DNA of 64,000 nucleotides from Halarcobacter bivalviorum (GCF_003346815.1 NZ_CP031217.1:1860001-1924000), one strand, 5' to 3'. Positions 45,786 through 53,026 are shown, counted from the stretch's first letter. The notes: generated by a model not told the origin, from the letters alone. Numbers and translations: made by a program.

Positions 45786-47887
45786 ACTTTTACCCCTTTT
45801 ATAGAGTTTAATAATAAGCCAATAGTTGTACCATTATGTAGTACTGCTGTTTGTATTGGAGAAAATAGTCCAAAGGTAGCTCCTGCTAAAATAGCAGAGT
45901 TTATTCCTACTGTTGCATTAAAATTATTGTTGATTAATTTCATTGTATCATTTGCCAGCTCTTTAGCCTCTACAACTGCCGCAATATCATCTTTTAATAA
46001 ACTTACATCTGCTGTTGCTTTTGCAATATCAGCTCCCCTACTCATAGAGATACCCACATGAGCAGAAATAAGTGCGGGAGCATCATTGATTCCATCACCT
46101 ACAAAGGCTACTTTTTTACCTTCATCCATAAGCTCTTTTACAATTTTTGCTTTATCAGTTGGTAAAAGCTCTGCTCTTACCTCATCAATATCTAATTCTT
46201 CAGCAATCATTGAAGCTTTTTTCTTGGTGTCTCCTGTTAACATAACAATATTTTTAACACCTAGCTCTCTTAATCTCTTAATTGAAGCTTTTGCATTTTT
46301 TCTTAAGTTGTCAGCTAAAGAGATTGTGCCTAAAAGTTTTCCATCAAAACCTATATAAAGAAGTGTTTTCCCATTGTCTAAAGACTTTTGAATTCTTGTT
46401 TTTGCATTTCCAAAATCAATCTTTTCATCATCTTCTAAGAAGTGTCTACTTCCAATTACAACTTGTTTTCCTTCAACCTCTGTTTTTACCCCATGAGCTA
46501 CAATAAACTCAACCTCTTCATGGTGCATATGAACAAAGCCCTTCTCTTTTGCTGCTTTTACAACTGCTTCAGCAACAGGATGGAAATAGTGCTCTTCTGT
46601 TGAAGCTGTAAGATTTAATAAATCTTCTTCACTCCACTGCTCATCATATGACTCTACAGAGATAACTTCAAGTTCCCCTTCTGTCAGAGTTCCTGTTTTA
46701 TCAAAAACAAAAGTATCAGCACTACTTAAAGATTCAATAGATTTTGCACCTTTAATCATAATACCATTATGCCCTGCTTTTGAAATTGTTGTTTTAAAAG
46801 CAACTGGGGTTGCAAGCTTTAAAGCACAAGAGTAATCAGCTTGTAAGATAGAAGCCATTCTTTCAAAATCTTTCGTTAAAAGATATGAAGTTCCAGCAAG
46901 TCCTAAGGTTACAGGCACTAACTTATCAGCTAGTTTTGTAGCTTTTAATTGTACTGAAGATTTTTCATTTAAAGAGTTTTCTATGTAGTGTTTAATTCTT
47001 TGTGTTGCAGTATCAGCACCCACGTATTCAGCCCAAATTCTTAATCTTCCATCTTCTACAATAGTACCAGAGATAACTCTATCTCCTCTTTGTTTCATAA
47101 TAGGTTCAGCTTCTCCTGTCATTGAAACTTCATTTACACTTGCACTTCCATCTAAGATATGTCCATCTACAGGTACAGTATTTCCTACACCTACAATTAC
47201 AACATCACCTGTTTTAATCTCACTACTTTTAACTAAAACCTCTGTAACTTTACCCTTAACAATCTTTTCAATCCAAGCCTCTTCAACATTTGGCTTAGCA
47301 AGCTCTTTTAATAAATCATCACTTTTATGTACAGTTGTTTCTTCTATATACTCTCCTAACTCTAACATTGCATTTGTAGAGTTAGCAGCTAAATAATCTT
47401 TTCTATATAAAGAGATACCAACTGCTGCACTTTCTAATACTTTAGAAGTAAGCCCTTCTTCAAAAAGTTCTTTGCTTCCTTCAAGTAATAAAGGAGCTGC
47501 AGCAAAAGAAGAGATTGAAGCTTTAAGAAAATCATTTTTAGTAAGCCTTTCTGCAAGTAATGCAGAACTAGCTCTTATAATTCCTTTTAAACTTGGGTCT
47601 TCCTCACTAATACAAGAGACGCATACAGCCTCATTTTTACAAGACTCTAATAAATCCTCTAAAGTTAAAGTTACTAATCTCTTCTCTACTTCTTTTATAG
47701 TAGCTTCATCTTCAAAATTTATAATAACACTTTTAGCTGTTTTATTAACTCTTACAGCTTCTACACCCTTTAGTTTTTCTAAATCCTTTTTTAAAATATT
47801 CTCATCTAAATATTGATTATCTAAAAGTGAATATTTATATCTAATTCTATTTTTAGTTTGGTGTACTATTTTAAATTGATTATTCAT
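45767..47887 (-). CDS. P1B-type ATPase with SCA motif (P1B-6-like, FezB-like)
   Basis: A 706-residue metal-pumping P-type ATPase. The first 75 residues form an HMA-like fold with no CxxC metal site but a TKNRIRYKY segment; a CVSC pair follows at 89-92. The actuator TGE is at 257-259, the catalytic DKTGT at 396-400, an HP-type motif in HYFHPVAEAVV, and VGDGINDAPAL further on. The transmembrane site, usually CPC, reads DYSCALKLATP (353-355 SCA). From memory SCA marks the P1B-6 subgroup, whose FezB members load iron into ferrosomes. Weak ribosome site; it starts 2 bases after the preceding gene's stop, last in a six-gene operon. Confidence 0.85.
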   Translation of the reverse strand: MNNQFKIVHQTKNRIRYKYSLLDNQYLDENILKKDLEKLKGVEAVRVNKTAKSVIINFEDEATIKEVEKRLVTLTLEDLLESCKNEAVCVSCISEEDPSLKGIIRASSALLAERLTKNDFLKASISSFAAAPLLLEGSKELFEEGLTSKVLESAAVGISLYRKDYLAANSTNAMLELGEYIEETTVHKSDDLLKELAKPNVEEAWIEKIVKGKVTEVLVKSSEIKTGDVVIVGVGNTVPVDGHILDGSASVNEVSMTGEAEPIMKQRGDRVISGTIVEDGRLRIWAEYVGADTATQRIKHYIENSLNEKSSVQLKATKLADKLVPVTLGLAGTSYLLTKDFERMASILQADYSCALKLATPVAFKTTISKAGHNGIMIKGAKSIESLSSADTFVFDKTGTLTEGELEVISVESYDEQWSEEDLLNLTASTEEHYFHPVAEAVVKAAKEKGFVHMHHEEVEFIVAHGVKTEVEGKQVVIGSRHFLEDDEKIDFGNAKTRIQKSLDNGKTLLYIGFDGKLLGTISLADNLRKNAKASIKRLRELGVKNIVMLTGDTKKKASMIAEELDIDEVRAELLPTDKAKIVKELMDEGKKVAFVGDGINDAPALISAHVGISMSRGADIAKATADVSLLKDDIAAVVEAKELANDTMKLINNNFNATVGINSAILAGATFGLFSPIQTAVLHNGTTIGLLLNSIKGVKVKSKSI

Positions 47888-47889
47888 AA

Positions 47890-48279
47890 CTATTGATTTT
47901 GATTTGCTTCCATTTGAGCTTTTGCATCTTCATATCTCTCTTTTAACTCTTCCATTCCTGCTTGAAAAAGTTCACTTCCTTTTGAAGCTGCTTTCATAAT
48001 AGTCTCTTGAGCCCCTTTATTTGTTAAAAGAAAAGTTACTGCTGCACCAATTAAAGCACCCTTTACAAAATCAGAGTTATTAAATAAACCTTGATTTTGA
48101 GTAGCAGGAGCCCCAAACTGTTGATTAGGTTGAGGATTGATATATGGATTTTGATTTATATTCATTGAAGGAGTTGCTCCAACTCTTGTATTATCTATAT
48201 TTAAATCATACATATTTTGTTGATTTGGATTCATTCCCATTTGATTCATATTCATATTTTGATTATTGTTTTGATTCAT
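47890..48279 (-). CDS. Asn/Gln-rich small protein with a YtxH-like hydrophobic segment
   Basis: A 129-residue protein. The first 60 residues are almost entirely Asn, Gln, Met and Pro (low-complexity, prion-like). A hydrophobic, glycine-containing segment follows (FVKGALIGAAVTFLLTN, about residues 73-89), then an amphipathic helix ending KERYEDAKAQMEANQ. The second half recalls YtxH-type proteins. In this operon it may line or bind the membrane of an iron-storage body, but that is inference. ATG after GCAGGAGTAATTTT. I know no exact homologue. Confidence 0.7.
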   Translation of the reverse strand: MNQNNNQNMNMNQMGMNPNQQNMYDLNIDNTRVGATPSMNINQNPYINPQPNQQFGAPATQNQGLFNNSDFVKGALIGAAVTFLLTNKGAQETIMKAASKGSELFQAGMEELKERYEDAKAQMEANQNQ

Positions 48280-48283
48280 AAAA

Positions 48284-48643
48284 TTACTCCTGCTCTACTA
48301 AGTTAGTCTCTTCACAAACTAACTCATTGCATTGATTATTTAACTTGTCATCTAAAACTTCAAGGGCATAAATACCAGCCATTCCAACTGAAATAGTTGT
48401 TAAAGCTTTAAATAAACCACCTTTTTGTGTTAAATAGTTAGCTGTAGCTACTGCTGCTCCTGTTGCAATTGCACCTTGAGAAGTTCTTTTTAAAGTATCT
48501 CTTAAAGCCTCTTGTGTAGAGATTTCTTCATTTTTTACTTTTCTCATATTTATAGTTCCAGAAGCTACGGCAGAAGCTACGGCTCCTGTAATAACACTTC
48601 TTAAAATTGGATTTGCTGGATTATTTATAAGAGGTTGATTCAT
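48284..48643 (-). CDS. Small glycine-zipper-like membrane protein of the ATPase operon
   Basis: A 119-residue protein with two hydrophobic, small-residue-rich segments: SVITGAVASAVASGTINM and SQGAIATGAAVATANYL, with a third in LTTISVGMAGIYALEVL. Gly/Ala spacing every four residues suggests helix packing in a membrane. The C-terminus has two Cys (NQCNELVCEET) that might bind metal. The start follows GGAAGAAAAATAG and overlaps the region of the previous stop. Such small hydrophobic proteins accompany P1B-6 ATPases in ferrosome clusters. Confidence 0.7.
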   Translation of the reverse strand: MNQPLINNPANPILRSVITGAVASAVASGTINMRKVKNEEISTQEALRDTLKRTSQGAIATGAAVATANYLTQKGGLFKALTTISVGMAGIYALEVLDDKLNNQCNELVCEETNLVEQE

Positions 48644-48898
48644 CTATTTTTCTTCCTTTTTTTCTGACTCTTTTGCTAATTTCTGTTGCTCTTTTTTTTC
48701 TTTAATGCAAGCTGCTGTTGCATTGATTGTATCTTTTACATCTTCAACTTTCTCTTTTCCTTTTTCTAAAGATGAATTTGCTACATCTTTTGATTTAGAA
48801 AATAAAGATACTGCTTTCTCTTTTATCTTATCTGATTTACTAAAAGCAATAACTGCACCTGCTCCTACTGCTAATCCTAATACAAATGGTAAAGCCAT
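48644..48898 (-). CDS. YtxH-like small anchored protein
   Basis: An 84-residue protein: an N-terminal membrane helix (ALPFVLGLAVGAGAVIAFS) followed by a Lys/Glu-rich amphipathic helix typical of YtxH or apolipophorin-like tails (KIKEKAVSLFSKSKDVANSSLE). It could coat a membrane or body surface. It lies immediately before the stop-adjacent start of the glycine-zipper-like gene and after the ferritin-like gene. ATG after AAGGAGTAAGTC. Confidence 0.72.
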   Translation of the reverse strand: MALPFVLGLAVGAGAVIAFSKSDKIKEKAVSLFSKSKDVANSSLEKGKEKVEDVKDTINATAACIKEKKEQQKLAKESEKKEEK

Positions 48899-48901
48899 GA
48901 C

Positions 48902-49579
48902 TTACTCCTTATTTTGTTTATTCATATAGTCATTTAAAAACGCAACCGCTGCTGCACCTAATGCTGCACCTGAAACCATTGAGATATTTAACTTTGAAAA
49001 TAACTTTGTAAGTTTTGTTTCATCCATATTTCCATTTAACATATCTTCTAAAATCATCTGATATTCGCCAATTTTATTCATAACTTGTTCTTGATTAAAA
49101 CCTTGAACATCATTTGCTACACTATAATGGTTTAAAATACAATTTCTAAAAGCAGGAAGATGATTATTATATGAGTGTGCTTGTAGTTGATAAAAAACAT
49201 CTCTAATATCAGCTTCTTGAACATGTTGTAAAAGATTATCATACATAGCTATATTTTGTATCTCACTTGCTACACCTAGTTCGCATGCTTCTATAAAACT
49301 ATTTGGTGCTTCAATTTTTAAGTGCCAATCATTAACTGGTACTTCCACATTATACTTTTGTAATAAAGAGATTAAAGCTGAATAGTGTCTAGCTTCAGAC
49401 TCTTTTATATGAACAAAAGGTTGAACTAACCCAAACTTTTCAATAATTCTTACATAAGCTTCATAGGCTTTACATTCATCATAAATTGCAATTCTAAGAG
49501 CTTGAGAAACTATTGGTTGAGGATCATTCACATCAATCCGTTGGCTAATTAATAAAGCCTCATCTAAATTTACTGGCAA
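48902..49579 (-). CDS. Ferritin-like (DUF2202-type) protein of the ATPase operon
   Basis: A 225-residue helical protein. Metal-ligand-like residues recur at ferritin spacing: AIYDECKAYEAYVRII, HIKESEARHYSALISLL (ExxxH), ASEIQNIAMYDNLL and LQAHSYNNHLPAFRNC. That pattern is the DUF2202 / ferritin-like fold. The C-terminus (LNISMVSGAALGAAAVAFL) is hydrophobic and could anchor it to a membrane. The start is a TTG directly after the upstream stop, supported by a near-ideal ribosome site AAAGGAGG 8 bases before it. Iron oxidation or storage is likely; anchoring in the ATPase-bearing membrane is inference. Confidence 0.78.
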   Translation of the reverse strand: MPVNLDEALLISQRIDVNDPQPIVSQALRIAIYDECKAYEAYVRIIEKFGLVQPFVHIKESEARHYSALISLLQKYNVEVPVNDWHLKIEAPNSFIEACELGVASEIQNIAMYDNLLQHVQEADIRDVFYQLQAHSYNNHLPAFRNCILNHYSVANDVQGFNQEQVMNKIGEYQMILEDMLNGNMDETKLTKLFSKLNISMVSGAALGAAAVAFLNDYMNKQNKE

Positions 49580-49894
49580 CTACACAACCTCCTTTGCTAG
49601 ATTATTTATTAACTCTGTTATTTCATCTAAATTTCTATTGGCAATTAAATCTTCCCAAAGAGCTGGAGAAAAAACTGTTGGATCATAAGTAATAGTTACT
49701 GAAGCTATTATTTTTTTTATAGTAATACTATTTATTCCATTTATTTTATTTGGAAGATTTTCAATATCTTCTAAAGTGATATTTCCACTTTCACTTTTAA
49801 TCTTTGGATTAACTCTTACTCTTAGTCTTCCAGGAGTATGAGCTATTACTGTAAAATAACTTGCTATTTTAATAATATCTTCTGTACTTATCAT
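49580..49894 (-). CDS. HMA-like protein heading the putative iron-storage operon
   Basis: The ATG at 49894 follows AAAAAGGAAATTG. The 104-residue protein has the beta-alpha-beta-beta-alpha-beta pattern of heavy-metal-associated domains but no CxxC. Instead it has AHTPGRLRVRVN, close in form to TKNRIRYKY in the N-terminus of the operon's ATPase (T-x-x-R-x-R). Such HMA-like proteins with Arg-rich first strands occur with P1B-6 ATPases. It is the first gene of the operon, downstream of a Fur-box-like promoter element. Confidence 0.75.
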   Translation of the reverse strand: MISTEDIIKIASYFTVIAHTPGRLRVRVNPKIKSESGNITLEDIENLPNKINGINSITIKKIIASVTITYDPTVFSPALWEDLIANRNLDEITELINNLAKEVV

Positions 49895-49940
49895 CAATTT
49901 CCTTTTTATAATTATTCTATCTTAAACTTAATGCTAACTT

Positions 49941-49946
49941 ATTATA
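49941..49946 (-). promoter_or_regulatory. Promoter -10 box of the ferritin-like / ATPase operon
   Basis: TATAAT on the minus strand, about 47 bases before the ATG at 49894. The Fur-like element at 49948-49966 lies immediately upstream and would cover the -35/spacer region. Confidence 0.5.
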
Positions 49947-49947
49947 A

Positions 49948-49966
49948 ACTTATAATCACTATCAAT
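49948..49966 (-). promoter_or_regulatory. Fur-box-like element before the ferritin-like / ATPase operon
   Basis: ATTGATAGTGATTATAAGT on the minus strand is a 9-1-9 inverted repeat with three mismatches and keeps the GATA...TTAT core of Fur sites. Weaker than those at 52465 and 53008, but ideally placed to repress the promoter. Confidence 0.45.
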
Positions 49967-49980
49967 AAATGTTATTTTTT

Positions 49981-51825
49981 TTAATAAAAAACAACCCTAT
50001 TCCTTCCATTTTTTTTAGCTTCATATAAAGCTTCATCGGCTCTTTTATAAATTATTTCAAACTCTTCATCATAAATACAAACCGTACATCCCATAGAAAT
50101 AGTTATATAAATTTTATGTTCATCTACAAGGAAAAGTTTGGCTTCAACCACTTTTCTTATTCTATTTGCTATTTTAATTATATTTAAACTTGAAGTATCA
50201 TCTATCAAAAGTAAGAACTCTTCTCCACCAAATCTTCCTAAAATATCATTTTTAGAGATTTCAGAAGAGATAAGTTTTGATAACTCTTTTAAAATTACAT
50301 CTCCCACATAATGTCCATAAGTATCATTGATTTTTTTAAAGTAATCAATATCAAAAATTATCATAGAGAAGTCTTTATTCTCTAACCATCTTTTTGCATA
50401 ATTTGTTATTGTAGCTTTATTATAAACACTTGTAAGCTCATCTGTTGTTGCTCTAAAAGTTAGATGATTAATTTTATGATTTAAAGTAGAAACATCATTC
50501 ATACAAATTAAATATTTTCTAATATCTAATTTAGAAACATGAAAAGTAAAGTATCTTTCTTCATCAGTAAATTTAAATTTTGCAGGAATATCTTTATTGT
50601 TATATCGTTTTGCAACAGCAATAAAATTTGCTTTTGTTTTATTATCAATTAGGGCAATATTTTCTAAAAAGTTTTCTGTACTATTAAAAATTTCATGGAA
50701 TTTTCTATTTACACTTTGAATCTCTTTTCCATCTGTAATCATAATAATATTTTGTTGAGTATCTAAAACAGACTGTAAAAAATCTCTCTCTTTTTTTAAT
50801 GTTAAATCTTGCTGAGCATTTATAACACGAAACATCTCATTTATTTTTCTTACTAAATATGAAATTTCATCATCATAACTAACTTTCAACTTATATTTTA
50901 AAGTCTCATTTAAAGAGACTTTTTTTACTACACTGGTAATATAATTTATTCTATTTACAAAAAGTTTATTCATAAAAATAAAGAAGATAATCATTGTTAT
51001 TAAAAACATAGCTAAAAAAAGAGATAAAATATACTTTAATTCAATAATCATATTATTGTAAACTTCTCGTTTATTTTGGAATCTAATATAAAAATTCTCT
51101 TTTTCAAATAAATCATAAAACTCTAAATAATAAAATAGATTCTCTTCACTATTTTTTTTAATACTATAACTTATCTCTTCATTTTCATATTTTAATTTTT
51201 GAATATCTTTTAAACCATAATTTGTAACTAAACTTGCATAATCCTCTATTACTTCACTCACTTTTGTTAAAAAAGTAGAGTTAATAGCTCTTGCAGTAAA
51301 AATATAACCTTCTATCTCATTATTAACTATAATCTTTTCAACACTAAATAGTATCTTTTCAAAATTTAAAGTTAGATATTTGTTTTTAGAATCTAGTTTA
51401 CTTAAATCACTCTTTTTTAGATATGTAAAAAGCTCTTTAGAAGCATATAGTTCCTCATCTGAAGTTAGATCATAATATTTAGAAAATAAAGGATTTTTAT
51501 CTTTATCCAAAAGAATAAAATAAGTTAAATTGAGTTTCTTCATAAAATCTGGTTTATTATTAAAAAAGCTATTTAGTTTCTCCTTATCTCTATTTTTTAC
51601 AATATCAATAATATGGCTATGAGTAGAGTATTCATAACTAATATTCTTAATCTTTTCATAATAGTTATTAAGAATATTTTGAACTTTTTTTATATTATTT
51701 ATAATAATTTTCTCTTCTATATTTTCAATATTTACTATTCTATTTTTTACAATTATTGAAATGAATAAAAAAGAAAGTATAAAAATCAAAACAAAAAGAA
51801 GAGAAACTTTTTTATTAATATTCAT
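49981..51825 (-). CDS. Membrane sensor PAS-diguanylate cyclase
   Basis: A 614-residue protein: TM1 (about 8-26), a periplasmic Cache-like domain to about 255, TM2 (about 265-288), a HAMP-like linker, a PAS domain (about 345-440, ITDGKEIQSVNRKFHEIF) and a GGDEF domain. IFDIDYFKKINDTYGHYVGD and the loop RFGGEEF are intact; the RxxD site is replaced by SKND, so product inhibition is probably lost. It lies 6 bases after fur on the same strand, which suggests co-transcription with the iron regulator. Confidence 0.9.
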   Translation of the reverse strand: MNINKKVSLLFVLIFILSFLFISIIVKNRIVNIENIEEKIIINNIKKVQNILNNYYEKIKNISYEYSTHSHIIDIVKNRDKEKLNSFFNNKPDFMKKLNLTYFILLDKDKNPLFSKYYDLTSDEELYASKELFTYLKKSDLSKLDSKNKYLTLNFEKILFSVEKIIVNNEIEGYIFTARAINSTFLTKVSEVIEDYASLVTNYGLKDIQKLKYENEEISYSIKKNSEENLFYYLEFYDLFEKENFYIRFQNKREVYNNMIIELKYILSLFLAMFLITMIIFFIFMNKLFVNRINYITSVVKKVSLNETLKYKLKVSYDDEISYLVRKINEMFRVINAQQDLTLKKERDFLQSVLDTQQNIIMITDGKEIQSVNRKFHEIFNSTENFLENIALIDNKTKANFIAVAKRYNNKDIPAKFKFTDEERYFTFHVSKLDIRKYLICMNDVSTLNHKINHLTFRATTDELTSVYNKATITNYAKRWLENKDFSMIIFDIDYFKKINDTYGHYVGDVILKELSKLISSEISKNDILGRFGGEEFLLLIDDTSSLNIIKIANRIRKVVEAKLFLVDEHKIYITISMGCTVCIYDEEFEIIYKRADEALYEAKKNGRNRVVFY

Positions 51826-51831
51826 TTTAAT

Positions 51832-52281
51832 TTATTGACAATCTTCACATAAACCATAAATAATCATTGCATGATCTTTTAAGATAAAATTATTTTCTTT
51901 TGCAATATCTTCTTGTTTTTCTTCAATTACTTCATCTGTAAATTCAATTATTTTATGACAAGAAGTGCAAACTAAATGGTCATGATGTTCAGCAATTTTA
52001 AGCTCATATCTTTTTACACTGTCTCCAACATCTAAACTATCAATTAAATTTAAATCTTCAAAAAACTTTACAGTTCTATATACTGTAGCAATACCAACAT
52101 CAATGTTGTACTCAACTTTTACTTTATGTGCAATCTGTTCTGCAGTTAAGTGTTCATCACAATAGAAAAGAATCTTTAAAATATAATCTTTTTGAATTGA
52201 GTTTTTAAACCCTAACTTAGAAACATGCAGTTTAAAGTTTTTTAAAAATGTTTCAAAAGTTATTCCATGCTTTTTATTCAT
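51832..52281 (-). CDS. fur: Fur, ferric uptake regulator
   Basis: A 149-residue Fur protein: winged helix (SIQKDYILKILFYCDEHLTAEQI, then VGIATVYRTVKFFEDLNLI), the regulatory metal site HHDHLVCTSCHK, and C-terminal CEDCQ for the structural zinc pairs. It represses iron-uptake genes when loaded with Fe2+. It is divergent from an unknown 129-residue gene, and the 268 bases between them contain three Fur-box-like elements. The ATG follows AAAAGGGTAAGA. Confidence 0.92.
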   Translation of the reverse strand: MNKKHGITFETFLKNFKLHVSKLGFKNSIQKDYILKILFYCDEHLTAEQIAHKVKVEYNIDVGIATVYRTVKFFEDLNLIDSLDVGDSVKRYELKIAEHHDHLVCTSCHKIIEFTDEVIEEKQEDIAKENNFILKDHAMIIYGLCEDCQ

Positions 52282-52306
52282 TCTTACCCTTTTATATAAA
52301 TAATTA

Positions 52307-52372
52307 TTAGACTAAGCAGTAAAGTTACTGTGTAAACTTTCCATAGATTACTATGGATTTTTATATTTTTTT
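52307..52372 (+). ncRNA. Possible small RNA: two hairpins followed by a T-rich tract
   Basis: In the fur/129-aa intergenic region, AAAGTT...AACTTT (52321-52340) and CCATAG-ATTA-CTATGG (52341-52356) lie next to each other and are followed by ATTTTTATATTTTTTTT. A TATAAA (52295-52300) could serve as its -10 box. The structure looks like a short transcript with an intrinsic terminator, but the stems are only 6 bp and may be chance. Confidence 0.25.
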
Positions 52373-52415
52373 TATGCAAATTTGAGTTTATATTATCACT
52401 TTTCATCTTTTAACC

Positions 52416-52432
52416 TTAATAATCAGTATCAA
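52416..52432. promoter_or_regulatory. Fur-box-like element 1 in the fur intergenic region
   Basis: TTAATAATCAGTATCAA (minus strand TTGATACTGATTATTAA) fits 13 of 15 bases of the Fur core. It may serve fur autoregulation or add to the two stronger boxes downstream. Confidence 0.4.
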
Positions 52433-52464
52433 AATACTATATTAACTATACTTAATATTATATT

Positions 52465-52483
52465 AATGATAGTTATTATCATT
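52465..52483. promoter_or_regulatory. Strong Fur box upstream of the unknown 129-residue gene
   Basis: AATGATAGTTATTATCATT is a 9-1-9 inverted repeat with one mismatch and matches the Fur consensus closely. Confidence 0.7.
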
Positions 52484-52510
52484 TTAAACAGTTTTTAAGA
52501 ATTCTTCCCT

Positions 52511-52534
52511 TATAATTTTGATAGCTATTATCAA
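52511..52534 (+). promoter_or_regulatory. Promoter with overlapping Fur box
   Basis: TATAAT (52511-52516) is followed at once by the Fur-like palindrome TTGATAGCTATTATCAA (52518-52534). It covers the predicted transcription start. The gene starts at 52550 with AAAAGGATTTTAA before the ATG. Confidence 0.65.
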
Positions 52535-52549
52535 TGAAAAGGATTTTAA

Positions 52550-52939
52550 ATGATTGCACTTCCTGCAATAAATACAATTGCTAGCAATGCCCTATTTGGA
52601 ACTATTGCTACAAAACTAATTGATTCAGTAATCAGTTCAAAAATTTCTCAAAAACAAGACAGTAAAAAATGGCTAAGAGAGAAAAAGCTTAGTGCCTTCT
52701 CAAATTTAAGCGATGAAGTTGTAACAATCACTTGTGAAAACTTAACAGAAAAAAAAGTTATTATTAGAACAATTATCTCAAAACTCGTCCTACTAATAGA
52801 AGATAAGAAACTAATCAATACATTAAATAACTATATGTTCATTTTAGAAGAATATGAATGTTTTAAAAATGAAATAGATATGAAAACAATCAATAATGAA
52901 TTAATAAATACTATTAGAAATCATTTAAAAAATCTATAA
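52550..52939 (+). CDS. Unknown 129-residue protein under Fur-type control
   Basis: A small, mostly helical protein with a mildly hydrophobic start (MIALPAINTIASNALFGTIATKLIDSVISS) and a Lys/Glu-rich remainder (QDSKKWLREKKLSAFSNLSDEVV). One Cys pair, CENL and ECFKN, is present. There is no signal peptide cleavage site; the N-terminus might bind a membrane. I do not recognise a family. Two Fur-like boxes overlap its promoter and two more lie between it and the downstream imelysin gene, so it is likely made under iron shortage. Confidence 0.7.
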   Translation: MIALPAINTIASNALFGTIATKLIDSVISSKISQKQDSKKWLREKKLSAFSNLSDEVVTITCENLTEKKVIIRTIISKLVLLIEDKKLINTLNNYMFILEEYECFKNEIDMKTINNELINTIRNHLKNL

Positions 52940-52942
52940 TTC

Positions 52943-52961
52943 ATTGATAAGAGCTATCAAT
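52943..52961. promoter_or_regulatory. Fur box 1 of the imelysin operon
   Basis: ATTGATAAGAGCTATCAAT, a 9-1-9 inverted repeat with two central mismatches, directly after the stop codon of the 129-residue gene. Confidence 0.6.
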
Positions 52962-53007
52962 ATTAAGTATTGATTAAGTGTATTTTTTTTAAAATCATTT
53001 CAAATTA

Positions 53008-53026
53008 TTTGATAACGACTATCATT
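53008..53026. promoter_or_regulatory. Fur box 2 of the imelysin operon
   Basis: TTTGATAACGACTATCATT lies 22-40 bases upstream of the ATG at 53048 and overlaps a TATCAT -10 candidate (53020-53025). The pair of boxes spaced 65 bases apart suggests strong iron repression. Confidence 0.6.

Noticed and set aside
47890-48279. Low-complexity Asn/Gln stretch as a sequencing artefact or non-coding DNA
   Set aside because: The frame is open, has a good ribosome site and fits exactly between two genes of the operon.
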